Shown here piece by piece: positions 16,165-23,093 of a stretch of DNA of 32,647 nucleotides (the first letter of the stretch is position 1; every line of letters starts with the position of its first letter). Position numbers and translations under genes: made by a program. The notes beneath the pieces are model-generated. The model searched no databases, was not told where the DNA came from, and saw nothing but the letters and a program-made list of their open reading frames with translations. The stretch is from the NCBI GenBank assembly GCA_905214435.1, contig CAJMMA010000017.1, positions 1 to 32,647 on the forward strand, written 5' to 3'. The DNA comes from an uncultured bacterium. GTDB lineage: Bacteria > Actinomycetota > Coriobacteriia > Coriobacteriales > Coriobacteriaceae.

Positions 16165-17102
16165 TGGTTTCTCCCGGGGCAGGTCTTTCCGCCGTTGCGA
16201 TCGTCGGTCCGACGGCGGTTGGTAAGAGCGATGTTGCCGACCGTTTGGCAGCTTGTCTTTCGTCCGAAGTGCTGTCGTGCGATGCGATGCAAATCTATCG
16301 CGGCATGGACATCGGTACTGCAAAGATGGCGCCCGATGAGTGTACGGCGCCGTTGCGACTCGTCGACATTGTTGAGCCGGGTGTGGCATATTCTGCTGCG
16401 CTTTATCAGGCTGACGCTCGCGCGCATGTTGAACGTCTCCTTGGTTTGGGTTGCCTGCCGGTTTTTTGCGGAGGTACGGGGCTGTATCTCAAGGCCGCCC
16501 TGGATGAGATGGATTTTCCCTCGGGCGAGCTTGAGGACGATCGTCGCGCGGGGTATCAGGAACTTGCCGAGCGCATAGGCGAGGAAGCGCTGCACGCGCT
16601 GCTTGCCGAGCGTGACCCAGAATCTGCTGCTGTTATTCATCCCCATAACGTGCGCCGTGTGATTCGTGCGCTCGAAATGCACGATGATGGTGTCTCCTAT
16701 GCACAGCAAAAAAGTCAGTTTAGTGTTCCACGCGAGCATTATCATGCTCTATGGTTTGGTCTGACGCGTAATCGCGAGGTGCTCTACGAGCGTATTAACC
16801 TGCGCGTCGATCTGATGTTTGAGCAGGGTCTTGTCGATGAGGTCCGCGGTCTTATGGACCAGGGGCTGGGAGATGCCCTGACGTCGATGCAGGCAATTGG
16901 CTACAAAGAGATCATCGATGCTTTCAATGGCGTGATAAGCATGGATGAGGCTCGCGAACTCATTAAGATGCGTTCGCGTCGTTATGCCAAGCGTCAGCTT
17001 TCGTGGTTTAAGCGCGATGACCGTATCGTGTGGTTTGATATGGATGAATGTACGATCGATGAGGTCGTTGAGGATATCCTGCATCGTATTGAGGCTGCCT
17101 AA
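16164..17102 (+). CDS. miaA: tRNA dimethylallyltransferase MiaA
   Basis: Adds the dimethylallyl group to A37 of tRNAs reading UNN codons, making the substrate for MiaB encoded just upstream. The P-loop GPTAVGKS is at residues 15-22, followed by SCDAMQIYRGMDIGTAKM and, later, GGTGLYLKAAL and HNVRRVIRALE. The 312-residue length is normal. The start ATG overlaps the miaB stop (TAATG) and the stop overlaps the hflX start in the same way. Confidence 0.96.
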   Translation: MVSPGAGLSAVAIVGPTAVGKSDVADRLAACLSSEVLSCDAMQIYRGMDIGTAKMAPDECTAPLRLVDIVEPGVAYSAALYQADARAHVERLLGLGCLPVFCGGTGLYLKAALDEMDFPSGELEDDRRAGYQELAERIGEEALHALLAERDPESAAVIHPHNVRRVIRALEMHDDGVSYAQQKSQFSVPREHYHALWFGLTRNREVLYERINLRVDLMFEQGLVDEVRGLMDQGLGDALTSMQAIGYKEIIDAFNGVISMDEARELIKMRSRRYAKRQLSWFKRDDRIVWFDMDECTIDEVVEDILHRIEAA

Positions 17103-18391
17103 TGCCCCGTTTCCCCCTTGTTCCCACGGCACCCGAGCCCGAGCGTGCCATTTTAGTTGGTGTTGAGTGGCGCGACAATGCATGGCCGCTCGATCGCTCG
17201 CTTGATGAGCTGGAGCGTCTTGCTCACACAGCTGGTGCCCAGTGCGTGGCACGCTTGTCGCAGCGTTTGGTAAAGCCGTATCCTAAATCGTTTATCGGTT
17301 CCGGTAAGGTTGAAGAGCTGTGCGGCCTGGTGCATCGCATGGATGCCGATGTCGTTATTTTTGACGACGACCTGACCCCCTCGCAGCAATCCTATTTGGA
17401 GAAAGCCGTGGGCGAGCCGGTAAAGATTATCGATCGTACAGCACTGATCCTGGATATCTTTGGCCTGCATGCTCAGACGCGTGAGGGACGCCTACAGGTA
17501 CAGCTGGCACAGCTTCAGTATCTGTTGCCTCGTCTGCGCGGCATGTGGAGCCATCTTGCCAAGGAGCAGACGCGCGGCGGCATCGGCTCACGCTTTGGTC
17601 AGGGTGAAAGCCAGCTCGAGGTCGACCGTCGCCTCATTCGTAATAAGATCGCTGCGCTTCGTCGTGAGCTCAAGCATGTTGAACAGCGTCGCGATGTCCA
17701 GTCTAAGAGCCGCATTGAGTCTCCGGCGTTTCGCGTCGCGTTAGCCGGTTATACCAATGCCGGTAAATCGACGTTGCTTAATCGTCTGACCGGCTCTACG
17801 GTACTTTCGCAGGACAAGCTGTTTGCTACGCTCGACCCGACGACGCGTTCGTATCGCCTGCCCGGCGGTCGCGGCATGACGATCACCGATACCGTCGGCT
17901 TTATTCAAAAACTGCCGCATGGTCTTGTCGATGCCTTTAAATCGACGCTGTCCGAGGTTTTGGGTGCCGATCTAATTCTCAAAGTCGTAGATGCGTCTGA
18001 CGAGGACTATGAACGGCAGCTGGAGGCTGTCGACCGCGTGCTTGATGAGATCGGTGCCGGAGAGCGCCTAACGCTGACCGTATTCAATAAAATCGATCTT
18101 CTCGATAGCGTTGATCGATTAAGTTTCCGTCGTCGCTATCCCGAGGCCGTGCTGTTCTCGGCCCAAACGGGCGAGGGACTCGACGATCTCGTCGACCGTA
18201 TTGCTCGTGAGGCGGCTGCCACCGATGTGCTGCTCTCCGCTGATATCCCGTATCGTGAGGGAGCCCTCATCACGCTGGTGCATGAGCAGGGAACCCTTCT
18301 GCATGAAGAATATCTCGAGAACGGCGTTCGCATTGTGGCGAAGTTGCCGGCCCGAATCGCGCCGCGTCTCGAGCGCTATCGTACGGAATAA
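17102..18391 (+). CDS. hflX: GTPase HflX
   Basis: Ribosome-associated GTPase that splits stalled ribosomes under stress. The 429 residues contain the N-terminal HflX domain with a coiled coil (RGMWSHLAKEQTRGGIGSR... to KHVEQRRD), the G1 motif GYTNAGKS (216-223), the G3 DTVGFI and the G4 NKID. It forms a coupled unit with miaB and miaA. The last 16 bases overlap the 3' end of the convergent DUF1624 gene, leaving no room for a separate terminator. Confidence 0.95.
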   Translation: MPRFPLVPTAPEPERAILVGVEWRDNAWPLDRSLDELERLAHTAGAQCVARLSQRLVKPYPKSFIGSGKVEELCGLVHRMDADVVIFDDDLTPSQQSYLEKAVGEPVKIIDRTALILDIFGLHAQTREGRLQVQLAQLQYLLPRLRGMWSHLAKEQTRGGIGSRFGQGESQLEVDRRLIRNKIAALRRELKHVEQRRDVQSKSRIESPAFRVALAGYTNAGKSTLLNRLTGSTVLSQDKLFATLDPTTRSYRLPGGRGMTITDTVGFIQKLPHGLVDAFKSTLSEVLGADLILKVVDASDEDYERQLEAVDRVLDEIGAGERLTLTVFNKIDLLDSVDRLSFRRRYPEAVLFSAQTGEGLDDLVDRIAREAAATDVLLSADIPYREGALITLVHEQGTLLHEEYLENGVRIVAKLPARIAPRLERYRTE

Positions 18392-19080
18392 ACGATTTCT
18401 AGTACGCCTAGAATGACAGGCTGATGGAGCAGGTAGAACGGTAAGGCATGCCGACCAAGGACTGTGAGCGCCGGGATGGGATTGGCGTATGCCCATTCGG
18501 GCGCTTCGGGGCTTGATGCTTGTGCTACCTGGGCAGCAAAATAGCCGGTAAGGTACATAAAGACAAACGGAATGAGCGGATAGTAGTCTCCCGAAACAAA
18601 ACCCGGGCCCGGAAATCCTAGCCATGCCAGGTAGGGGAGTGGGTAGACCGCTTTTGGAATGCCCCAGGTTAGGGCAAAAAGAACAAGGCACGCCGCGATG
18701 CCCCACGAGCCCGGTAATTTTTGGAGTAGCGGACGGGTGAGTGCAACCACCGCGGTGCACGCCGCCATGCAATAAATGATGCCAAAGTTCACTGAATCGT
18801 CGACCGATACGACCGTTGTTGCGATCCAGACGACCAAAGCTGCGGCAGCGTACTTGGCCGCTCGTTTAGCATTGTTGCGTGAGAGCGTGCACATCCAACC
18901 CGCGATAAACAAAAATACCCAGCTGATGCTGGCGCGCCAGATGTCTTGAAAGACAGTCTGGGTAAACCAGGGCATATCCCAGTCGTACAGGTAGGCGAGA
19001 TCATAGCAAGCGTGAAAACCTGCCATTGAAATCATTGTAAACCCGCGGACGGTATCAAAGATGGTGATGCGTTTTTGCAT
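18376..19080 (-). CDS. DUF1624 / HGSNAT-type membrane acyltransferase, cotranscribed with lexA
   Basis: A 234-residue multi-pass membrane protein of the DUF1624 (heparan-alpha-glucosaminide N-acetyltransferase catalytic) family. It opens with the family pattern FDTVRGFTMISMAGFHACYDL (the conserved His is H23), and hydrophobic segments continue to the C-terminus with LGRHALPFYLLHQPV near the end. Such proteins are thought to move acyl groups across the membrane onto sugars or envelope molecules; the substrate here is unknown. The start codon overlaps the lexA stop by one base, so it probably rises with lexA in the SOS response. Its 3' end overlaps hflX by 16 bp. Confidence 0.78.
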   Translation of the reverse strand: MQKRITIFDTVRGFTMISMAGFHACYDLAYLYDWDMPWFTQTVFQDIWRASISWVFLFIAGWMCTLSRNNAKRAAKYAAAALVVWIATTVVSVDDSVNFGIIYCMAACTAVVALTRPLLQKLPGSWGIAACLVLFALTWGIPKAVYPLPYLAWLGFPGPGFVSGDYYPLIPFVFMYLTGYFAAQVAQASSPEAPEWAYANPIPALTVLGRHALPFYLLHQPVILGVLEIVYSVR

Positions 19081-19724
19081 TACGAGAACCGGCGCATCAA
19101 GCCGACGACTTTGCCCAGGATAACGGGATTCGTTGCATAGATAGGCTCCATGGTGTCATTCTCAGGCTGCAGGCGTACGCGTCCCTGTTCCTTGTAGAAC
19201 GTCTTGACGGTCGCTGAACCATCAATCATGGCCACGACAATTTCGCCGTTCATGGCACTCTTTTGTTCACGGACGATGATGTAATCGCCATTGAAGATGC
19301 CGACATTGATCATTGAGCTCCCATGCACCTCAAGGATAAAGGAACCCTGATCCGTGGCGATTTCGGTCGGGATAGTAAACGTGTCTTCGATATTCTGCTC
19401 GGCCAGAATGGGGATCCCGGCCGCGACGCGACCAACGAGCGGTAGCGAGACCGTCCCGCGAGGTGCGGTAGGCTCGTCAGATTTAGAAATTGAGACAGAG
19501 GAGCCATCTTCGTTAAAGAGTTCCAGGGCGCGCGGTTTGGTGGCATCGCGCTTGAGTAGCCCGCGCGCCTCCAGGGCAGAGAGATGAGCGTGCACGGTGC
19601 TGGGGGAGGAAAGGCCCACGGCAGAAGCCATCTCGCGCACGCTGGGCGGATAACCCTTCTCCTGCTGATATTCCTTGATGAAGTCGTAAATTTGCTGCTG
19701 ACGCTTGGTAATTTTGCGAGCCAT
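19080..19724 (-). CDS. lexA: SOS repressor LexA
   Basis: Repressor of DNA-damage genes, inactivated by RecA-stimulated self-cleavage. The 214 residues have an N-terminal winged helix (about 1-65; SVREMASAVGLSSPSTVHAHL recognition region), the Ala102-Gly103 cleavage site, catalytic Ser137 (GSSM) and Lys174 (ATVK). The start MARKITKR at 19724 is chosen over upstream codons because AGAGGA lies about 9 nt before it. Three GAAC-N4-GTTC-type sites in the upstream gap support autoregulation and control of the divergent LysM gene. Confidence 0.96.
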   Translation of the reverse strand: MARKITKRQQQIYDFIKEYQQEKGYPPSVREMASAVGLSSPSTVHAHLSALEARGLLKRDATKPRALELFNEDGSSVSISKSDEPTAPRGTVSLPLVGRVAAGIPILAEQNIEDTFTIPTEIATDQGSFILEVHGSSMINVGIFNGDYIIVREQKSAMNGEIVVAMIDGSATVKTFYKEQGRVRLQPENDTMEPIYATNPVILGKVVGLMRRFS

Positions 19725-19748
19725 CAGGGCATCCTCTCTACCCATGTC

Positions 19749-19760
19749 AAACAAATGTTC
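19749..19760. promoter_or_regulatory. Degenerate LexA box, lexA-proximal
   Basis: AAACAAATGTTC keeps the right half-site GTTC and three of four bases of the left half. It lies about 25 bp upstream of the lexA start codon, in its leader or promoter. Confidence 0.55.
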
Positions 19761-19769
19761 GAATTTCGC

Positions 19770-19797
19770 TTGACAGGAACAACTGTTCGAAGATAAT
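19770..19797 (+). promoter_or_regulatory. LysM-gene promoter with LexA box in the spacer
   Basis: TTGACA (19770-19775) and GATAAT (19792-19797) are 16 bp apart, pointing to the LysM gene. The LexA box at 19777-19788 fills the spacer, exactly as at recA. Confidence 0.82.
19777..19788. promoter_or_regulatory. LexA (SOS) box 2
   Basis: GAACAACTGTTC is a perfect GAAC-N4-GTTC site centred in the lexA/LysM divergent gap. Confidence 0.88.
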
Positions 19798-19804
19798 AAT
19801 AACC

Positions 19805-19816
19805 GAACATTCGTTC
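19805..19816. promoter_or_regulatory. LexA (SOS) box 3
   Basis: GAACATTCGTTC, preceded by C, is a perfect GAAC-N4-GTTC site. It lies downstream of the LysM -10 and upstream of the lexA leader, so it could affect both directions. Confidence 0.85.
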
Positions 19817-19884
19817 TCGCGCCAGACTTTTTTGTCCGCGCGGCTTGATAAAACTGTTCTCAGCAAAACACGCGAGAGGAGAAC

Positions 19885-20337
19885 ATGATGAATGCAACGA
19901 ATATGGTCCAGGGAAACCTCGCCCTTAAGCTCGAGACGCCTGCAGAACTCGCTTTTACGGTTGTTCAGGGCGGCCGCTCCGGCTTTCAGCCTTTGACCGT
20001 ACAGCCTGCTCGCAATCAGCAGACTGTAGCCGCGCCTGTCCGCGTTGCCCTGAAGGTTTCGACGATTGTCGCCGTTGCCGTTGCGCTTACGCTCTTCTTT
20101 GTCCTCGCTACGTCTGTCTTTAGCGCTCGTCACGCCGCGTATGCCGAGTCCGTTTCCAACGTTACCTACGAGACCATTCGCGTTCAGCCTGGTGATTCTC
20201 TTTGGTCGCTTGCCGAGGAATATCCAATCGAAGGCCTTTCCACGCAAGAGACTTCCGACATGATCCGTAACGTCAATCATCTGGAGCATGGTTCGCTCGC
20301 CGCCGGTGCGCATCTTAAGGTTCCTGCTCGTTCGTAA
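19885..20337 (+). CDS. LysM membrane protein divergent from lexA (YneA-like SOS protein)
   Basis: This 150-residue protein has a cytoplasmic N-terminus, one transmembrane helix (about 57-79) and an extracytoplasmic LysM domain (about 96-147, with RVQPGDSLWSLAEEY). Bacillus YneA, a cell-division inhibitor, has the same membrane-plus-LysM design and the same divergent position next to lexA. Here the N-terminal tail is longer. The promoter carries a LexA box, so it should be SOS-induced. Start ATG 19885 or 19888 follows GAGGAG. By context a YneA-type division inhibitor is the likeliest role, but sequence similarity beyond LysM is not demonstrated. Confidence 0.75.
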   Translation: MMNATNMVQGNLALKLETPAELAFTVVQGGRSGFQPLTVQPARNQQTVAAPVRVALKVSTIVAVAVALTLFFVLATSVFSARHAAYAESVSNVTYETIRVQPGDSLWSLAEEYPIEGLSTQETSDMIRNVNHLEHGSLAAGAHLKVPARS

Positions 20338-20350
20338 TCATTATCGCGCT

Positions 20351-20394
20351 GCGCATGGTACCCTTGTTATCGTTTAAGAGGAGGTACCATGCGC
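20351..20394 (+). promoter_or_regulatory. Inverted repeat sequestering the nrdR start codon
   Basis: GCGCATGGTACC (20351-20362) and GGTACCATGCGC (20383-20394) are a perfect 12-bp inverted repeat with a 20-nt loop. The right arm includes the last two G of the AGGAGG ribosome binding site (20379-20384), the ATG at 20389 and the second codon. In a read-through transcript from the LysM gene, this would hide the nrdR start. It could alternatively be a DNA operator. Confidence 0.7.
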
Positions 20395-20832
20395 TGTCCC
20401 AAATGTGGCAAGGCACATACCCGCGTCGTTGATTCCCGTATGCAGGAGTCAAATAACACCATTAAGCGCCGTCGCGAATGTTGCTCGTGTAACTACCGCT
20501 TTACAACGTTCGAGCGATGCGAAGACCCAATCGAGGTCATTAAGTCAGACGGAACCAAGCAGCGGTTCGATCGCAATAAGCTGCTCGTTGGCTTGATGCG
20601 CGCCACCATCAAGCGCGATATCGACACTAAGAAGCTCAATGAGCTTATCGACGACATCGAGGTCGAGCTGCGCTCTCGCACTCTGACGGCCGTCACGTCC
20701 CATGAGTTAGGTGACATGGTGCTCAAGCGCTTGGCCAAGATCGACAAGGTAGCGTACATTCGCTTTGCCTCGGTCTACCGCGATTTCAAAGACGTCGATG
20801 AGTTTCTGCAAGAGCTCGACAAGTTAAGGTGA
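20389..20832 (+). CDS. nrdR: Transcriptional repressor NrdR
   Basis: Zinc-ribbon and ATP-cone regulator that senses ATP/dATP and represses ribonucleotide reductase genes. The zinc ribbon has CPKCG at 3-7 and CCSCNYRF at 31-38; the ATP-cone covers about 49-139 (VIKSDGTKQRFDRNKLLVGL...). The 147-residue length is typical. AGGAGG lies 4 nt before the ATG. It begins 51 nt after the LysM stop and is followed by dut after 4 nt, grouping dNTP-control genes beside the SOS locus. Confidence 0.95.
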   Translation: MRCPKCGKAHTRVVDSRMQESNNTIKRRRECCSCNYRFTTFERCEDPIEVIKSDGTKQRFDRNKLLVGLMRATIKRDIDTKKLNELIDDIEVELRSRTLTAVTSHELGDMVLKRLAKIDKVAYIRFASVYRDFKDVDEFLQELDKLR

Positions 20833-20836
20833 TTCC

Positions 20837-21280
20837 ATGTCCAACATTACCGTCAACATAAAGCGTCTCGACCCTACCGTCGAGCTTCCCAAATACGCCC
20901 ATTCCACCGATGCCGGCTTGGATCTGCGCTCCAACGAGGATTGCGTCCTGAAGCCCTTCGAACGCCGTCTGGTATCCACCGGCTTGGCCATCGCCCTGCC
21001 CGACGGCTACGCCGGCTTCGTCCAGCCCCGCAGCGGCTTGGCCATCAAGCAGGGCCTGTCTATAGTCAACACGCCGGGCCTCATCGACGCCCACTACCGA
21101 GGAGAACTCAAGGTTATCCTCATCAACCTGGATCCCTCCATTAACATTCAAATCAATAAAGGCGACCGCATAGCCCAACTCGTCATCCAAGAAGTCCCCA
21201 CGGTCAACCTTATAGAAGTAGAAGAACTAGACGAAACCGACCGAGGCAAAGGAGGCTTCGGCTCCAGCGGCATCGCCTAG
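20837..21280 (+). CDS. dut: Deoxyuridine 5'-triphosphate nucleotidohydrolase
   Basis: Trimeric dUTPase that keeps uracil out of DNA and supplies dUMP for dTMP synthesis. The five motifs are present: STDAGLDL, PRSGLA, GLIDAHYRG, GDRIAQLV and RGKGGFGSSG at the C-terminus. It is 147 residues long. The last third of the gene uses GAA, CAA, AAA, ATA, CTA and CGA codons almost only, unlike its first part and all neighbours, which prefer GAG, CAG and AAG. It is coupled to nrdR (4-nt gap) and ends just before a palindrome-rich gap. Confidence 0.95.
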   Translation: MSNITVNIKRLDPTVELPKYAHSTDAGLDLRSNEDCVLKPFERRLVSTGLAIALPDGYAGFVQPRSGLAIKQGLSIVNTPGLIDAHYRGELKVILINLDPSINIQINKGDRIAQLVIQEVPTVNLIEVEELDETDRGKGGFGSSGIA

Positions 21281-21295
21281 GGCGCCCGTATCCCT

Positions 21296-21398
21296 CCCGC
21301 CCGGGGCTTACCTATATCATTCCATGCTCAAACATTCTCGCGTCGCTTCGCTCGCTGCGAAACTGCGCGTGGAACGATATAGGTAAGCCCCGGGCGGG
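21296..21398 (-). repeat. Palindromic element B with conserved core
   Basis: The arms 21296-21324 and 21370-21398 pair over 29 positions with a single A-C mismatch (21319/21375), which is a G-U pair if the minus strand is transcribed. The 45-nt centre begins TGCTCAAACATTCTCGC and ends GCGAAACTGCGCG. The same two blocks form the centre of element C in opposite orientation, although the arms of the two elements differ in sequence. Confidence 0.85.
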
Positions 21399-21431
21399 CG
21401 GCTACTCGCTTGAAACAATATTTACTTTTCT

Positions 21432-21480
21432 AGTAAGTCGATGCTATGAAGGGACGCCTCCTTTGTCGCATCGACTTACT
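21432..21480. repeat. Hairpin D between the two palindromic elements
   Basis: AGTAAGTCGATGC (21432-21444) and GCATCGACTTACT (21468-21480) are a perfect 13-bp inverted repeat with a 23-nt loop that contains AAGG/CCTT. No T-run follows on either side. It is unrelated in sequence to elements B and C. Confidence 0.75.
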
Positions 21481-21556
21481 GTATTTGTATTTTCTGGTTC
21501 CCCTTTGCAGATTCTACTGGTGGGGAATCTGGTATAGCCGCTGGTACGTTAACGCA

Positions 21557-21660
21557 GCTTACCTGTGGGAGGCCCCTATATATCGTCCCGCGCGCAGTTT
21601 CGCAGCGAAGCGAGAATGTTTGAGCACGGGATGATATATAGGGGCCTCCCACAGGTAAGC
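21557..21660 (+). repeat. Palindromic element C, inverted relative of element B
   Basis: The arms 21557-21590 and 21627-21660 pair over 34 positions with one G-T pair (21585/21632). The centre, read on the minus strand, is TGCTCAAACATTCTCGC ... GCGAAACTGCGCG, as in element B but 9 nt shorter in the middle. The pairing flank differs compensatorily (TTCCA/TGGAA in B, TCCCG/CGGGA here). Confidence 0.85.
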
Positions 21661-21673
21661 GGACATTAAGACG

Positions 21674-22975
21674 CTACCTGATATGCGCAGGTTTTCCGCC
21701 CCAGTAGAAGCGGCAGAAGGCTCGTTTGCGCTTTTGGGGTTTGCCTACGAGCTCCATGGTTGCGATGGCGATGTCTTCGGCTGCGTGGGGTCGGCGTAGT
21801 ACTTCGCCGTTGATGAGCAGTGCCTTGAGCGACTCGGGATGATCGTGGAGATGACGCAGCGTCACGATGAGTTCTCGTGCGGTGGTGACATGCATGCTGG
21901 CGCCCATGCCGGTGAGCATGGTGGTGTTGGCCTTTTCCTGGCCATAGGACTTGCCCAGCAGGATCATCGGCAGATGTGCGCATAGGCACTCGGTGACGGT
22001 GAGTCCGCCCGATTTGAGAATTGCCAGGTCGCAGCCGTGCATGAGGGCCGCCATGTCGTTCACGTAGTCCAGAACTGTGACGTTTTCGAGCTTCATGGCA
22101 TCGAAGAGCGTCTTGAGGCGGGCGGCGTATTCCTTATCCTTGCCCGGCAAAAAGACAAAGTGCATGTCTTCGAAGCTGCGTAGGAAGGGGAGGGTGCGGT
22201 CCATCTCCGCGCGAAAGCGAACGTACGGTTGAGGCAAGCTGGCACCGGCCATTACCAGCACGACGGTCTTGTCGGTGGGGAGGTTGAACTTAGCTAGCTC
22301 TTCCTCGCGATCGTAATCCGTGTCGAATCCGGTGCGAATAGGAATGCCGGTAATGCGAATCTTTGTCTCGAGCACCTTGCGCGGACGCAGCGTTTCGGCC
22401 ATAAATTCGTTGGCAACACAGAATAAATCGGTGTCCTTGTGGGGCCACCATCCCTCGACTTCGTAGTCGGTCGGTACGCAGATGACCGGATAATCGATAC
22501 CCGTAATTACGCGGGCGCCCACGGCAACATTGGCTGCTGTGATGTGCGTTGCAACCACGGCTATGGGCCTGCGGCTACGAATATATTCGTTGAAGGCGGG
22601 GAACATAATTCGCGACCATGCCGTTCCGCCACCCCAGAGAAGATGTCCCGTAAGCGTATATCGCCAGGTCAGGTCGTAAATGGGGCGCGTGGCTCCCGTA
22701 AAAGAAGCCGCGGTCTTATTGCCGTCGAATTTAATACGTCCAAAATCAAGGATATCGAGCACTTCAATCTCAATATCCTCGGGGATGCCATTGGTGCCGC
22801 GGATGAGGTCGAATGCCTGCGCTATCGCATTTGCGGCGGCCTTGTGGCCCGAGCCAACGGAGGCGTGCACGATGGTCACGAGAGGTTTTTGCTGAGCCAG
22901 GAGCGTGGTTTGCTCCGATTGGGGAGTGCTGTGCGTGAGCAGGGGAGCGTCGTCACTCGTCTGCGCCTGGTCCAT
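21674..22975 (-). CDS. MGDG synthase / UgtP-type glycolipid glycosyltransferase (GT28)
   Basis: A 433-residue family-28 glycosyltransferase related to plant MGDG synthases and Bacillus UgtP, which transfer sugar from a UDP-sugar to diacylglycerol at the membrane. The N-terminal acceptor-domain signature IVHASVGSGHKAAANAIA is at about 35-52. The C-terminal donor-binding region holds MAGASLPQ and ILKSGGLTVTECLCAHLPMI. The frame is open to 23014, but ATG 22975 is chosen because GGGGAG precedes it by 6 nt. It is divergent from trxB and convergent with dut. A glycolipid role is likely; sugar and acceptor are unknown. Confidence 0.83.
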   Translation of the reverse strand: MDQAQTSDDAPLLTHSTPQSEQTTLLAQQKPLVTIVHASVGSGHKAAANAIAQAFDLIRGTNGIPEDIEIEVLDILDFGRIKFDGNKTAASFTGATRPIYDLTWRYTLTGHLLWGGGTAWSRIMFPAFNEYIRSRRPIAVVATHITAANVAVGARVITGIDYPVICVPTDYEVEGWWPHKDTDLFCVANEFMAETLRPRKVLETKIRITGIPIRTGFDTDYDREEELAKFNLPTDKTVVLVMAGASLPQPYVRFRAEMDRTLPFLRSFEDMHFVFLPGKDKEYAARLKTLFDAMKLENVTVLDYVNDMAALMHGCDLAILKSGGLTVTECLCAHLPMILLGKSYGQEKANTTMLTGMGASMHVTTARELIVTLRHLHDHPESLKALLINGEVLRRPHAAEDIAIATMELVGKPQKRKRAFCRFYWGGKPAHIR

Positions 22976-23093
22976 CGATAACTCCCCTTCAGCTTTGTAA
23001 TACGGATTTATCATTGTAGTGCATGAGTGTCACGTTCACGTAAATTTGGGTACGAGCGCAAAGAACGACAACGTTTCGACGAAAGGACGCTTC

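Larger units (their letters stand above)
21281..21673. other. Gene-free convergent gap filled with hairpins
   Basis: Between dut (+) and the glycosyltransferase gene (-) are 393 bases with no credible gene. They contain palindromic element B (21296-21398), hairpin D (21432-21480), a 7-bp hairpin CAGATTC/GAATCTG (21508-21531) and palindromic element C (21557-21660). About three quarters of the stretch can be folded. No T-tract terminator follows either long palindrome. Confidence 0.8.

Noticed and set aside
21296..21398. Element B as an intrinsic terminator of dut
   Set aside because: The stem is long but no T-tract follows on either strand, and its conserved core in element C points to a repeat family instead.
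21446..21634. A 62-codon frame between the palindromes, with a CRFYW stretch also seen near the end of the glycosyltransferase
   Set aside because: No ribosome binding site; it starts within hairpin D and ends within element C. The short match is about 9 residues and may be chance.
21296..21660. Elements B and C as integron attC sites or a CRISPR array
   Set aside because: Arms are nearly perfect, without the attC core GTTRRRY or extrahelical bases pattern; only two copies, inverted, with no spacers of uniform length.
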